From Streptomyces asoensis (GTDB taxonomy: Bacteria > Actinomycetota > Actinomycetes > Streptomycetales > Streptomycetaceae), in the NCBI RefSeq assembly GCF_016860545.1, contig NZ_BNEB01000003.1, positions 806,001 through 870,000 on the forward strand: DNA of 64,000 nucleotides, in the 5' to 3' direction. Both the position numbers and the translations under genes were made by a program. Shown here piece after piece: positions 50,390 to 58,926 of this stretch. Under the pieces are notes generated by a model. It worked only from the letters and a program-made list of their open reading frames with translations, was not told the origin of the DNA and made no database searches. Each line of letters starts with the position of its first letter. Position 1 is the stretch's first letter.

Positions 50390-51727
50390 TCACGCCGTCG
50401 CCGGTGCCAGGGTCGCCGGGGTCGCCGGGGTGCGCCGGATGACCAGCGCCATCAGCGCCGCCGCGGCGCACAGCGCCCCCGAGGCGTACCAGACCAGGTC
50501 GTACGAGCCGAAGGCGTCGCGCGCGAGGCCGCCCGCGAAGGCCACCACCGCCGCGCCGACCTGGTGGGAGGCCAGCACCCACCCGAAGACGATGGCGCTG
50601 TCCTCGCCGTACTGCTCACGGCACAAGGCCAGGGTGGGCGGAACGGTGGCGACCCAGTCGAGCCCGTAGAAGACGATGAAGAAGATCATCGGAGGGTGCA
50701 CGGAGGGCGCCAGCAGCATCGGCAGGAAGAGCAGCGACACCCCCCGCAGCGCGTAGTACACCGCCAGCAGCCGACGGGGCTCGAAGCGGTCGGTGAACCA
50801 GCCGGAGGCGATCGTGCCGACGACGTCGAACACCCCGATGACCGCGAGCAGCGAGGCCGCCGCCGTGACGGGCATGCCGTGGTCGTGGGCGGCCGGCACG
50901 AAGTGGGTCTGCACCAGGCCGTTCGTCGAGGCGCCGCAGATCGCGAAGGTGCCGGCCAGCAGCCAGAACGGGCCCGTGCGGACCGCCGAGAGGAGGACCC
51001 GCAGGGTGCGGCGCGCGGCGCCCGGCACCGGGGGCGGCTTGGGGACGAACTCCGCCGAGCCGTAGGGCTTGTGGCCCACGTCGGCGGGGTGGTCGCGCAG
51101 CAGCAGCCAGACGAAGGGCACGACGGCGAGCGCGGCCAGCGCGACCGTCACGGCCGCCGGGCGCCAGTCGTAGCGCGTGACCGTCCACGACAGCAGGGGC
51201 AGGAAGATCAGCTGCCCGGAGGCGGAGGCCGCGGTCAGGATGCCGCTGACCAGGCCGCGGCGCTCGGTGAACCAGCGGTTGGTGACGGTCGCCGCGAAGG
51301 CCAGGGCCATCGATCCCGAGCCGAGGCCCACCAGCAGGCCCCAGTACAGCATCAGTTGCCAGGCCGCCGTCATCCACACCGTCAGCAGCGAGCCGGCCGA
51401 GATCACGGTCAGGGCCACCGCGACCACCCGGCGGATGCCGAAGCGGTCCATCAGCGCCGCCGCGAACGGGGCGGTGAGGCCGTACAGCGCGAGGTTGACC
51501 GAGACCGCCGCGCCGATCGTGCCGCGCGACCAGCCGAACTCCTGGTGCAGCGGGTCGATGAGCAGGCCGGGGAGCGAACGGAAGGCCGCGGCGCCGATGA
51601 TCGTGACGAAGGTGACGGCGGCGACGAACCAGGCGCGGTGGACACGGACGCGCCGGCGGTCACGGCCACGGTCGGAAGCGGGCTGCCGGTCCCCGGCGGT
51701 CGCCGGCGTTTCGGTTGTCTGGGTCAC
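50390..51727 (-). CDS. MFS transporter
   Basis: 445 aa from GTG 51727 (CGAGG upstream). Twelve hydrophobic segments are visible, with GWSRGTIGAAVSVNLALYGL after helix 1, DRFGIRRVV between helices 2 and 3, and a cytoplasmic loop about residues 215-240 with PKPPPVPG. It resembles the oxalate/formate or monocarboxylate-type MFS subfamily. It is divergent from the AraC-type regulator at 51799, which is a likely controller. Tandem 14-nt CCGCCGTCACCTCA units (50356-50393) run across its stop codon and could act in termination. No regulon palindrome. Confidence 0.88.
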   Translation of the reverse strand: MTQTTETPATAGDRQPASDRGRDRRRVRVHRAWFVAAVTFVTIIGAAAFRSLPGLLIDPLHQEFGWSRGTIGAAVSVNLALYGLTAPFAAALMDRFGIRRVVAVALTVISAGSLLTVWMTAAWQLMLYWGLLVGLGSGSMALAFAATVTNRWFTERRGLVSGILTAASASGQLIFLPLLSWTVTRYDWRPAAVTVALAALAVVPFVWLLLRDHPADVGHKPYGSAEFVPKPPPVPGAARRTLRVLLSAVRTGPFWLLAGTFAICGASTNGLVQTHFVPAAHDHGMPVTAAASLLAVIGVFDVVGTIASGWFTDRFEPRRLLAVYYALRGVSLLFLPMLLAPSVHPPMIFFIVFYGLDWVATVPPTLALCREQYGEDSAIVFGWVLASHQVGAAVVAFAGGLARDAFGSYDLVWYASGALCAAAALMALVIRRTPATPATLAPATA

Positions 51728-51798
51728 GTCATCGAGCCTCGGGCATCACGACCCGCGCAACGAGTGGCCCGAAGGACAGCATTCGCTAGGATCGGGCC

Positions 51799-52884
51799 AT
51801 GAGCGTGCAGTCGGCGGATCCCCGTCCCCACCGTGTCGTCGTCCTCGCCCTCGACGGTCTGCTCCCGTTCGAGCTCGGCATCCCGCACCGCATCTTCGGC
51901 CGCCCCAGGGACGCCGCGGGCCGGCCCCTGTACGAGGTCGTCACCTGCTCGGTCCGGCCGCCGGGTCCGGTCGAGACCGACGCCGACTTCGCCATCATCG
52001 TCGCCCACGGCCCGCAGGCCCTGGCCACCGCCGACACCGTGATCGTCCCGGCCTCCTACGAGCTCGGCCCGGTCTTCGAGGAGGGAGTGCTGACCGACGA
52101 GCTCGCCGCCGCGCTCGCCCGCATCCGGCCCGGCACCCGGCTCGCCTCGATCTGCACGGGGGTGTACGTCCTGGCCGCGGCGGGTTTCCTGGACGGCCGG
52201 CCCGCGACCACGCACTGGGCGGACGCCGACCGCCTCCAGCGCCTCTTCCCGCACATCGACGTCGATCCGGACGTCCTGTTCATCGACGACGGCGACGTGC
52301 TCACCTCCGCGGGCGTCGCCGCCGGGATCGACCTGTGCCTGCACATCGTGCGCCGCGACCACGGCACCGCCGTCGCCAACGAGGTCGCCCGCCGCACGGT
52401 CGTGCCGCCGCACCGGGACGGCGGCCAGGCGCAGTACATCGAACGCCCCGTGCCGGACCCCCAGCAGGCGACGACGACCGCCGCGCGCGCGTGGGCGCTG
52501 GGCCGCCTGCACGAGTCGATCCAGCTGCGCGACATGGCCGCGCAGGAAGCCATGTCGGTACGGACCTTCACCCGCCGCTTCCGCGAGGAGGTCGGGATCA
52601 GTCCGGGCCAGTGGCTCACCCAGCAGCGCGTCGAGCGGGCCCGGCACCTGCTGGAGTCCAGTGACCGCTCCGTCGACCGGATCGCCCGGGACGCGGGCTT
52701 CGGCACCGCGCAGTCGATGCGCCAGCACCTTCAGACGGCCCTCGGGGTCACACCGAGCGCGTACCGGCGCACCTTCCGCACCGGAGACGGCGTGAGCACT
52801 GGGGACGGCGTGAGCACCGGGGACGGCGCCGGGCGCACCGGCGGCGGGCGGGCGCGCGACGTGGCGGCAGGGGTCAGAACGTGA
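51799..52884 (+). CDS. GlxA/AraC family transcriptional regulator
   Basis: 361 aa. An N-terminal DJ-1/PfpI-like domain (about 10-190) has RLASICTGVYVLAAAGFLDGR with a cysteine at the usual elbow, followed by an AraC-type double HTH (about 225-325: MSVRTFTRRFREEVGISPGQ and IARDAGFGTAQSMRQHLQ). The C-terminal 35 residues contain a TGDGVS repeat coded by 18-nt tandem units around 52784-52835. TAGGAT lies 6 nt before the ATG, leaderless style. It probably controls the divergent MFS gene. Its 3' end overlaps the convergent alcohol dehydrogenase by 11 nt. Confidence 0.9.
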   Translation: MSVQSADPRPHRVVVLALDGLLPFELGIPHRIFGRPRDAAGRPLYEVVTCSVRPPGPVETDADFAIIVAHGPQALATADTVIVPASYELGPVFEEGVLTDELAAALARIRPGTRLASICTGVYVLAAAGFLDGRPATTHWADADRLQRLFPHIDVDPDVLFIDDGDVLTSAGVAAGIDLCLHIVRRDHGTAVANEVARRTVVPPHRDGGQAQYIERPVPDPQQATTTAARAWALGRLHESIQLRDMAAQEAMSVRTFTRRFREEVGISPGQWLTQQRVERARHLLESSDRSVDRIARDAGFGTAQSMRQHLQTALGVTPSAYRRTFRTGDGVSTGDGVSTGDGAGRTGGGRARDVAAGVRT

Positions 52885-53923
52885 GCACCGCCCGGGCCAC
52901 CCGTCCCGCCTCCGCGTCCGCGGCCGCCTTCTCGAAGTCCTCCACCGGGTAGGTCCGCGTGACGAGTTCGTCGAGCAGCAGCCGGCCCTCCCGGTACAGG
53001 TCGGCGTACAGGGCGATGTCCCGCTGGGGGCGCGAGGCGCCGTAACGGCAGCCCAGGATCGACTTGTCCAGGAAGAGGGAGGAGACGAGGAAGGACGCCT
53101 CGGCGGTCGCGGGCGGCACCCCGAGCAGCACCGCCTGCCCGTGGCGGTCGAGCAGGTCGACGGCCGTCCGGATCAGCTCGACCCTCCCCACGCACTCGAA
53201 GACGTGGTCCGCGCCCGTCGGGAGCACCTCCCGCACCCCGTCGGCCGAGGTGAGGAAGTGGGTCGCGCCGAACCGCCGGGCCGCCTCCTCCTTGGCCGGG
53301 TTGGCGTCGACCGCGACGATCCGCAGCGCGCCCGCGATCCGCGCGCCCTGGAGGACGTTCAGCCCGATCCCGCCCGTCCCGATGACGACGACGCTCTCCC
53401 CGTGCCCCACGCGCGCGCGGTTGAGCACGGCGCCCACCCCGGTCAGCACCCCGCAGCCGATCAGCGCCGCCGAGGTGAGCGGGATGTCCTTCGGGATGCG
53501 GACCGCCTGCACGGCCTTCACCACCGTGCGCTCGGCGAAGGCCGAGTTGGCCGCGAACTGGTGGACCGGGCTCCCCGCGCGCGTGAACGGCCTGCGGGGG
53601 CGCCCGATGGCCTGGCGGCACATCGTCGGCCGGCCCCGGTCGCACTCCGCGCAGGTGCCGCAGCTGGCGAGCGTGGACAGCGCCACATGGTCCCCCGGCA
53701 CGACATGGCCGACCCCCGGGCCGACCGCCGCGACGGTTCCGGCACCCTCGTGGCCGAGCACGACGGGCGCCGGGAAGGGGATCGTCCCGTCGACGACCGA
53801 GAGGTCGCTGTGGCACAGCCCCGCCGCCGAGACCGCGACCAGCACCTCGCCGGGCCCCGGATCGCGGACGGCCAGATCGTCCACGACCTCGGCCCGCTTC
53901 CCGTCGAACACCACGCCTCGCAT
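52874..53923 (-). CDS. Zinc-dependent alcohol dehydrogenase
   Basis: 349 aa from ATG 53923 (GGACGGAGGGG upstream). Catalytic zinc ligands C37 and H58 (GLCHSD, GHEG); structural zinc C88, C91, C94 and C102 (CGTCAECDRGRPTMC); Rossmann motif GTGGIG near residue 180. The structural zinc site and MRGVVFDGKRAEV start are of the class III-like medium-chain family. It oxidises an alcohol or reduces an aldehyde with NAD(H). It is the last gene of the operon 56116 to 52874 (SDR, acyl-CoA dehydrogenase, this gene), all behind palindrome 14; gap to the upstream gene is 22 nt. Confidence 0.93.
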   Translation of the reverse strand: MRGVVFDGKRAEVVDDLAVRDPGPGEVLVAVSAAGLCHSDLSVVDGTIPFPAPVVLGHEGAGTVAAVGPGVGHVVPGDHVALSTLASCGTCAECDRGRPTMCRQAIGRPRRPFTRAGSPVHQFAANSAFAERTVVKAVQAVRIPKDIPLTSAALIGCGVLTGVGAVLNRARVGHGESVVVIGTGGIGLNVLQGARIAGALRIVAVDANPAKEEAARRFGATHFLTSADGVREVLPTGADHVFECVGRVELIRTAVDLLDRHGQAVLLGVPPATAEASFLVSSLFLDKSILGCRYGASRPQRDIALYADLYREGRLLLDELVTRTYPVEDFEKAAADAEAGRVARAVLTF

Positions 53924-53945
53924 CGCGTCCCCTCCGTCCGGTCCG

Positions 53946-55094
53946 CTATCCCTTGGGCTGTCTGGGCAGGCCGAGCACCCGCTCGGCGATGATCGTGCGC
54001 TGGATCTGGTCCGAGCCGCCGTAGATCGTGTCGGCCCGGGAGAACAGGAACAGGTGCTGCGCTTCGTCGAGTTCGTACGGCGCGGTGGGCGACCAGTCGA
54101 CCGGTCCGACGCTCGCCGCCGCCCCGCCGACCCGGACCGCCATCTCCCCCAGCCGCTGGTGCCAGCCCGCCCACAGGAGCTTGGCCACACTGGGCGCGCC
54201 GGGCCCGCCCGAGCCTCCGAGCGTGCGCAGCGCGTTCCAGCGCATGACGCGCAGCTCGGCCCACAGCCGCACCAGCCGCTCGCGCACGACGGGGTCGTCG
54301 GCCGCCCCCGTGCGCACCGCGGTGTCGACGACCCGGCGCAGCTCCTGGGCGAAGCCGATCTGCTGGGCGAGGGTCGACACCCCGCGCTCGAAGCCGAGGA
54401 GGCTCATGGCGACCCGCCAGCCGTCACCCACCGCGCCGACGACGTGCTCCACGCGCGCGTGCGCCCCGTCGAAGAAGACCTCGTTGAACTCGCTCGTGCC
54501 GGTCAGCTGCCGGATCGGCCGGACCTCGATCCGGCCCGGCTGGTCCATGGGGACGAGCAGGAAGGTCAGCCCGTGGTGCCGCGTGGACTGCGGGTCGGTG
54601 CGGGCCAGCACGAAGCACCAGTCGGCCTCGTGGGCGAGCGAGGTCCAGATCTTCTGGCCGGTGATCCGGTACGACCGTCCGTCGTCGGCGGCCTCGGCCC
54701 GCGTACGGACGCCGGCCAGGTCGGACCCCGCCCCGGGTTCGCTGTAGCCCTGGCACCACAGTTCGGTCCCGGCGGCGATCGGCGGCAGGAACCGCGCCTT
54801 CTGCTCGGCCGTGCCGTGCGCGAGGAGGGTCGGCGCGAGGAGGTTCTCGCCGATGTGCCCGGACCGGGGCGGCGCCCCCGACCGCGCGTACTCCTCGGCC
54901 CAGGCGACCTGCTGGGCGAGGCTCCCGCGCCGGTTGCCGTAACCGTCCTGCGGCCACCCGAGCCCGATCCAGCCGGCCGCCCCGAGGGTGCGTTCCCAGG
55001 ATCGCCGGTCGGTGGCCCGCGCGGCGTGCGCGTCGAGCCAGCCGCGTACTTCCGCACGGAACGAGTCGTCCGCCGAGGTGACACCGAAATCCAC
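53946..55094 (-). CDS. Acyl-CoA dehydrogenase family protein (QIQR type)
   Basis: 382 aa from GTG 55094 (GGAGGAGG upstream). Standard acyl-CoA dehydrogenase order: N-terminal helices, FAD-contact block WCQGYSEPGAGSDLAGVRT (about 120-140), YRITGQKIWTSLAHEADW, and C-terminal IYGGSDQIQRTIIAERVLG. At the place of the C-terminal catalytic Glu of MCAD-type enzymes it has Gly, so the base lies elsewhere or in a partner subunit. It is middle gene of a three-gene operon. The unpaired GFTWE-type dehydrogenase at 34089 is a candidate partner. Confidence 0.92.
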   Translation of the reverse strand: MDFGVTSADDSFRAEVRGWLDAHAARATDRRSWERTLGAAGWIGLGWPQDGYGNRRGSLAQQVAWAEEYARSGAPPRSGHIGENLLAPTLLAHGTAEQKARFLPPIAAGTELWCQGYSEPGAGSDLAGVRTRAEAADDGRSYRITGQKIWTSLAHEADWCFVLARTDPQSTRHHGLTFLLVPMDQPGRIEVRPIRQLTGTSEFNEVFFDGAHARVEHVVGAVGDGWRVAMSLLGFERGVSTLAQQIGFAQELRRVVDTAVRTGAADDPVVRERLVRLWAELRVMRWNALRTLGGSGGPGAPSVAKLLWAGWHQRLGEMAVRVGGAAASVGPVDWSPTAPYELDEAQHLFLFSRADTIYGGSDQIQRTIIAERVLGLPRQPKG

Positions 55095-55111
55095 GCTGAC
55101 CTCCTCCAGAA

Positions 55112-55172
55112 GGGGCGACCGCCCCGGTCGGGGGGCGCGGGGAACGGCGCGGCCGGCCACGACGGGCCCGCG
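55112..55172 (+). repeat. Interspersed GC-rich element, copy B
   Basis: A GGGGCGACCGCCCC hairpin is followed by GGGGGCGCGGGGAACGGCGC and a CCACGACGGGCCCGCG tail, clearly related to copy A at 15432-15487. It lies between the SDR stop and the acyl-CoA dehydrogenase start inside one minus-strand operon. Confidence 0.55.
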
Positions 55173-55198
55173 CCCGCCCGCCCGGGCCCGCGAGCGGA

Positions 55199-56116
55199 CT
55201 ATCCGGCGTTGGGCCGGTCCCCCTCCCGGGCGGCCCGGGCCATCTCCGCCAGGCGCGCCAGCATGGGCATCGGGTCCACCCCCACCGTCCCCGGCAGCAC
55301 CTGTGCGATCCGCTCGGGAGTCCAGGAACCCGCTTCCGCGTAGGCCGACCGCAGTTCCGCGGGCTGCGCCCACACCGCGATCTTCGGCCCGGCGACGGTG
55401 TACACCTGCCCGGTGACCCCGGCGTCGCGCGCCGCGTCCGAGAGCAGGTACACCACGAAGGCGGCCACGTCCTCCGGCTCGCCGATCTCCGTCAGCTGCG
55501 TCGGCACGCCCGCGGACATCCGCGTCCGCGCGACGGGGGCCACCGCGTTCGCGGTCACGCCGTACTTGTGCAGGCCCAGCGCCGCGCTGCGCACGAGCGA
55601 GATGATCCCGCCCTTGGCGGCGCTGTAGTTGGCCTGCGAGACGGAGCCCTGGTGGTTGCCGCTGGTGAACCCGATCAGCGTGCCGGAGCGCTGCCCGCGC
55701 ATCACCGCCGATGCCGCCCGGAACACCGTGAACGTGCCCTTGAGGTGCGTGGCGACGACCGGGTCCCACTCCGCCTCGGACATGTTGAAGAGCATCCGCT
55801 CGCGCAGGATCCCGGCCACGCACACGACCCCGTCGAGCCGCCCGTACGAGGCGAGCGCGGTGTCGACGACCCGCTGCCCGCCCGCCATCGTGGAGATGTC
55901 GTCGGCGACGGCGACCGCCTCGCCGCCCGCGGCCTCGATCTCCTTGACGACGGCCGCGGCGACCTCGCTGGTGGGTGAGGCGCCGTCCACCGAGACGCCG
56001 TGGTCGTTGACGACGACCCGCGCGCCCTCGGCCGCCGCCGCGAGCGCCACCGCCCGTCCGATGCCTCGTCCCGCGCCCGTGACGGCGACGACCTTGCCGG
56101 TCAGGAAGTTCCCCAC
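55199..56116 (-). CDS. SDR family oxidoreductase, MFE-2-like 3-hydroxyacyl-CoA dehydrogenase
   Basis: 305 aa from GTG 56116 (GGGAGGGGG upstream). Cofactor loop TGAGRGIG at 13-20 and a VVVNDHG strand end (34-40) typical of the hydroxyacyl-CoA dehydrogenase domain of peroxisomal multifunctional enzyme 2 and of actinobacterial Hsd4A. VCVAG replaces NNAG at 98-102; catalytic S152, Y164 and K168 are intact. A C-terminal tail of 50 residues exceeds the classical length and may bind CoA. It probably oxidises a 3-hydroxyacyl-CoA. First gene of the three-gene operon behind palindrome 14. Confidence 0.9.
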   Translation of the reverse strand: MGNFLTGKVVAVTGAGRGIGRAVALAAAAEGARVVVNDHGVSVDGASPTSEVAAAVVKEIEAAGGEAVAVADDISTMAGGQRVVDTALASYGRLDGVVCVAGILRERMLFNMSEAEWDPVVATHLKGTFTVFRAASAVMRGQRSGTLIGFTSGNHQGSVSQANYSAAKGGIISLVRSAALGLHKYGVTANAVAPVARTRMSAGVPTQLTEIGEPEDVAAFVVYLLSDAARDAGVTGQVYTVAGPKIAVWAQPAELRSAYAEAGSWTPERIAQVLPGTVGVDPMPMLARLAEMARAAREGDRPNAG

Positions 56117-56138
56117 GTCCGGCCCCCTCCCGCAGTAT

Positions 56139-56153
56139 CTGACGGACCGTTAG
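56139..56153. promoter_or_regulatory. Regulon palindrome, site 14
   Basis: CTGACGGACCGTTAG, one mismatch, lies between the SDR start (56116, minus) and the cyclase start (56220, plus), 22 and 66 nt away. A GATACT box on the minus strand overlaps it. Confidence 0.83.
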
Positions 56154-56219
56154 ATTTGGAATTCGAGGTCTACATTGACCCGTCCGTCGGTCGGGGACAA
56201 GCCCCGGGGAGGCACGGAA

Positions 56220-57146
56220 ATGACACTTCCGGTCGAGTTCCACGACATCGCCGAGCGCGTCAACAACTGGGGGCGGTGGGGGGCCGACGACGAGATCGGC
56301 ACGCTGAACCTCGTCACCGACGACGTCGTCCGCGCGGCCGCCGCCGAGGTCCGCACCGGACGCCGCGTCCCGCTCGCCCTGCCGCTGCGCGAGGACGGCG
56401 TGCAGACCGGGCTGATCCCGGGGCGGGTCAACCCGCTGCACTCCATGGTGCAGATCAACCAGGAGATCTTCGGCCCCGGCACGGTGGCGTGCAGCGACGA
56501 CCTCGTGACGATGGGACTCCAGGCCGGCACCCACTGGGACGCGCTGACCCACGTCTCGCACTCCGGGAAGCTCTACAACGGCCGGCCCGCCGGTACCGTC
56601 ACCCCGCACGGCGGCGCCGAGTTCAGCGGTATCGACAAGGCCCGTCACGTCGTCTCGCGCGGGGTGCTGCTCGACGTGGCACGCGCGCGTGGCGTCGACC
56701 GGCTGGCCGGCGGGCACGCGGTCACCCCGCAGGACCTGGAGGCGGCGGAGGAACTGGCGGGCGTCCGGGTGCGCGCGGGCGACATCGTGCTCGTGCGGAC
56801 CGGTCAGATGCAGGTGTACCTGGCGGGCGACAGGCAGGGGTACGGCTACCCGTCGCCGGGGCTGTCCCTGCGCACGCCGGAGTGGTTCCACGCGCGCGAT
56901 GTGGCGGCCGTCGCCAACGACACCCTCACGTTCGAGATCTTCCCACCCGAGACGGACGACCTGTGGCTGCCCGTGCACGCGCTCCACCTCGTGGAGATGG
57001 GGATGCTCCAGGGTCAGAACTGGAATCTCGAAGAGTTGTCCACAGCCTGTGGACAAGAAGGGCGCTACGCGTTCCTGCTGTCGGCGATGCCCGAGCCGTT
57101 CGTCGGCGCGACGGGGACCCCGGTGGCGCCCGTGGCGGTGCTGTAG
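56220..57146 (+). CDS. Cyclase family protein (kynurenine formamidase-like)
   Basis: 308 aa from ATG 56220 (GGGGAGG upstream). The metal-binding block reads GLQAGTHWDALTHVSHSGKLYNG around 102-124; the first His of the usual HxGTHxDxxxH is Gln, a variation seen in a large actinobacterial branch. Members hydrolyse amide or ester bonds of cyclic or formyl compounds through a metal. Ending YAFLLSAMPEPFVGATGTP is typical. It shares palindrome 14 with the divergent SDR operon and so belongs to the regulon. Confidence 0.88.
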   Translation: MTLPVEFHDIAERVNNWGRWGADDEIGTLNLVTDDVVRAAAAEVRTGRRVPLALPLREDGVQTGLIPGRVNPLHSMVQINQEIFGPGTVACSDDLVTMGLQAGTHWDALTHVSHSGKLYNGRPAGTVTPHGGAEFSGIDKARHVVSRGVLLDVARARGVDRLAGGHAVTPQDLEAAEELAGVRVRAGDIVLVRTGQMQVYLAGDRQGYGYPSPGLSLRTPEWFHARDVAAVANDTLTFEIFPPETDDLWLPVHALHLVEMGMLQGQNWNLEELSTACGQEGRYAFLLSAMPEPFVGATGTPVAPVAVL

Positions 57147-57771
57147 GGGCCGTCCGGCGGTCGGACGCCGCGGCACGCCGGCCGGCGGCGCGCGGCTGCC
57201 CGCCCCGAGCACGGCACCGCGCACCGCCATCCGACTCCGGCGCACCTCCCCCCTCCCGCGTTCCGCTCGAGCGGGAGGACCCCCACCGACTCCCCTCGGC
57301 CCTGAGGGAACCGGCGCCGAAACGCGACCCGCACTCGGCGAGGGCCTCCGTCACCGAAGCCCTCGTCGTCCCCTCGCGGCGAATCGCTGACCACAAGCGT
57401 GATCAAACGGACACGTCGCGTCAACACCCCGAGGGAGATTTGTTACTTACGTCCCTTTCGCGGTGGGCGCGCACGGGAGCACGGGCGGGCGCACCGGTAC
57501 CGGTCCGGGGTGAGGGCGGCAGCGCTTTCTGCGCCCGTGCACCGCGGTCCGCGGGGCGTTCCGCACCCGTGCGCCCTCAGCCGCCGCCCCAGGGACCCGC
57601 CCCCGGGGCCGCCCCACCGCCCGGCCGGCCCCGGGCGGGCCGCCGACGCCGTCCCGCGGGCCCCGCACGCCCGTACGCGGCCCGCGGAGCGCTCGGCGGC
57701 CTCACCCGACGCCGACGGCGCCACGGACGGCCTGACGCGCCCTCAGGAGCTTCGCGCGGCCCCGCACGGCC
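57147..57771. other. 625-nt stretch without a convincing gene
   Basis: Several open frames exist on both strands, but none has a ribosome site or recognisable residues. A CCTCCCGC/GCGGGAGG hairpin (57252-57278) could end the cyclase transcript. The AT-rich patch near 57437-57452 (TTTGTTACTTACG) is unusual here and might be a promoter for a small RNA. I see nothing else. Confidence 0.45.
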
Positions 57772-58389
57772 TCACACGGCCTCGTACGCGAACCCTCCGA
57801 AAGCCGGCTCGGCGGACCGGGTCTCCACCGGGACCGGGAGCGGGGCCGCCGGGCCGGGAGCCGGGGCGGAGACCGGGATGGGCGTCGCGACCGGGAGCGG
57901 GACGGGCGCCGGCATCACGCCGGGGCGGTCGTGCGCGCCCAGGCGCTCCTTCGTGCCGCCGCGGTCCGTCTCGGCCTCGGCCGGCAGCGCGCAGCGGTCC
58001 AGTTCGCACCAGATGCGCTTGCCCGCCCCCTCGACGCTCCAGCCCCAGCGGTCCGCCAGACCGTCGACGAGCGCCAGGCCCCGCCCGCCGGTCGCCTCGT
58101 CCCCCGCGCACCGGGGCACGGGCGCCCGTCCGCTGCTGTCGGCCACCTCCAGGCGCACCGTGGACGGCTCGGCCGTCCCGCCCGGCAGGGAGAGCCGCAG
58201 CACGGCCGGGCAGCCGGTGTGCACCACGGCGTTGGTGACCAGTTCGGAGACGAGCAGGATCAGCGTCTCGGCGAGCGCCTCCTCGTCCCCTATCCCGGAC
58301 CCGGCGAGCCGCGAACGGGCCCACCTGCGGGCGCGCCCCACCTCAGCGGGGTCGGGCCGGATCTCCAGCTGCACTTGAAGCACCTGCAC
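57772..58389 (-). CDS. ATP-binding regulatory protein (RsbW/anti-sigma-like histidine-kinase ATPase)
   Basis: 205 aa from GTG 58389; later GTGs are possible. The GHKL ATPase motifs are present: N-box ELVTNAVVHT (about 50-59), a DSSGRAP segment for the G1 box, and GGRGLALVDGLADRWGW (about 102-118). After residue 135 the tail is Pro/Ala-rich and probably disordered. Streptomyces have many such proteins, often controlling sigma factors or paired with small DUF397 and XRE proteins, but none is next to this one. Its target is unknown. No regulon palindrome. Confidence 0.87.
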   Translation of the reverse strand: MQVLQVQLEIRPDPAEVGRARRWARSRLAGSGIGDEEALAETLILLVSELVTNAVVHTGCPAVLRLSLPGGTAEPSTVRLEVADSSGRAPVPRCAGDEATGGRGLALVDGLADRWGWSVEGAGKRIWCELDRCALPAEAETDRGGTKERLGAHDRPGVMPAPVPLPVATPIPVSAPAPGPAAPLPVPVETRSAEPAFGGFAYEAV

Positions 58390-58615
58390 CGCTCACACCA
58401 TCCGAACCGGCGGACACATGGCCGTGCGCCACGCGAGCCACGCGAGCCGCGTGTGCACCATGACGACGGGGGCCACGATCGTAGCCATTTTCTGCATGGC
58501 CAGAACAACAGCCAGAGGCAGGGTGACGGAACGTGAATCCCTTACGGGACAGCTTGGTTGACATACAGTCACCCCAACAAGCGCTTCGGGCATATTCCAG
58601 CGTGAAGGAGTACCC

Positions 58616-58807
58616 GTGCGGCATACTGTGCGACGCTCGTTGCGGGAAGTCGAACAGGCGGGCCCCACAGGCCCGTCCGCCCTGCGAGCGGCGGCGCGCA
58701 CCGCCGGATGCGGCACCGCCCCGGGGGCACCGCCGGCATGGCTCATGCTCGGAACCACTCGCATCCCACAGAAGGTACCGGAGAGGCCCGCCGACTCCGG
58801 GCCGTGA
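58616..58807 (+). CDS. Possible small protein
   Basis: 63 aa from a GTG with an excellent ribosome site (GAAGGAG, 58602-58608) behind an AT-richer region containing TTGACA (58557-58562) and CATATT. The sequence begins VRHTVRRSLREVEQAG and has no recognised domain or membrane segment. Support comes only from the initiation signals. It is divergent from the ATP-binding regulator, where small partner proteins are often found. The frame may be chance. Confidence 0.35.
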   Translation: MRHTVRRSLREVEQAGPTGPSALRAAARTAGCGTAPGAPPAWLMLGTTRIPQKVPERPADSGP

Positions 58808-58926
58808 CGGGTCACGCATCGGACACAACCCGATATCAACGCTCCGTGATTCCGGTATGCCACGATCCGCGACACGCGCGCGGCGGGCCCGCACCCGGAC
58901 CGGCGCGTCCGCCACGGCCGCGGGCG

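Noticed and set aside
50356..50393. CCGCCGTCACCTCA tandem units as a CRISPR-like or operator array
   Set aside because: Only two full copies and one partial copy with no spacers, running across the MFS stop codon; slippage in GC-rich DNA is the simpler explanation.
52784..52835. 18-nt tandem units in the AraC-type regulator as a regulatory array
   Set aside because: They are in frame and simply encode a TGDGVS repeat in a disordered C-terminal tail.
53946..57245. A single 1099-codon minus-strand frame spanning the acyl-CoA dehydrogenase, SDR and cyclase loci
   Set aside because: Only the 3' third (to 55094) encodes a recognisable protein; the rest is read out of frame with the SDR or antisense to the cyclase. 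Not a fusion.
57399..58238. A 279-codon plus-strand frame beginning in the AT-rich patch
   Set aside because: It is Arg/Pro/Ala-rich, runs antisense through the ATP-binding regulator and lacks a ribosome site.
58393..58875. Minus-strand frame of 160 codons upstream of the ATP-binding regulator
   Set aside because: Cys- and Arg-rich composition without domains; it covers the AT-rich promoter region and conflicts with better initiation signals on the plus strand.
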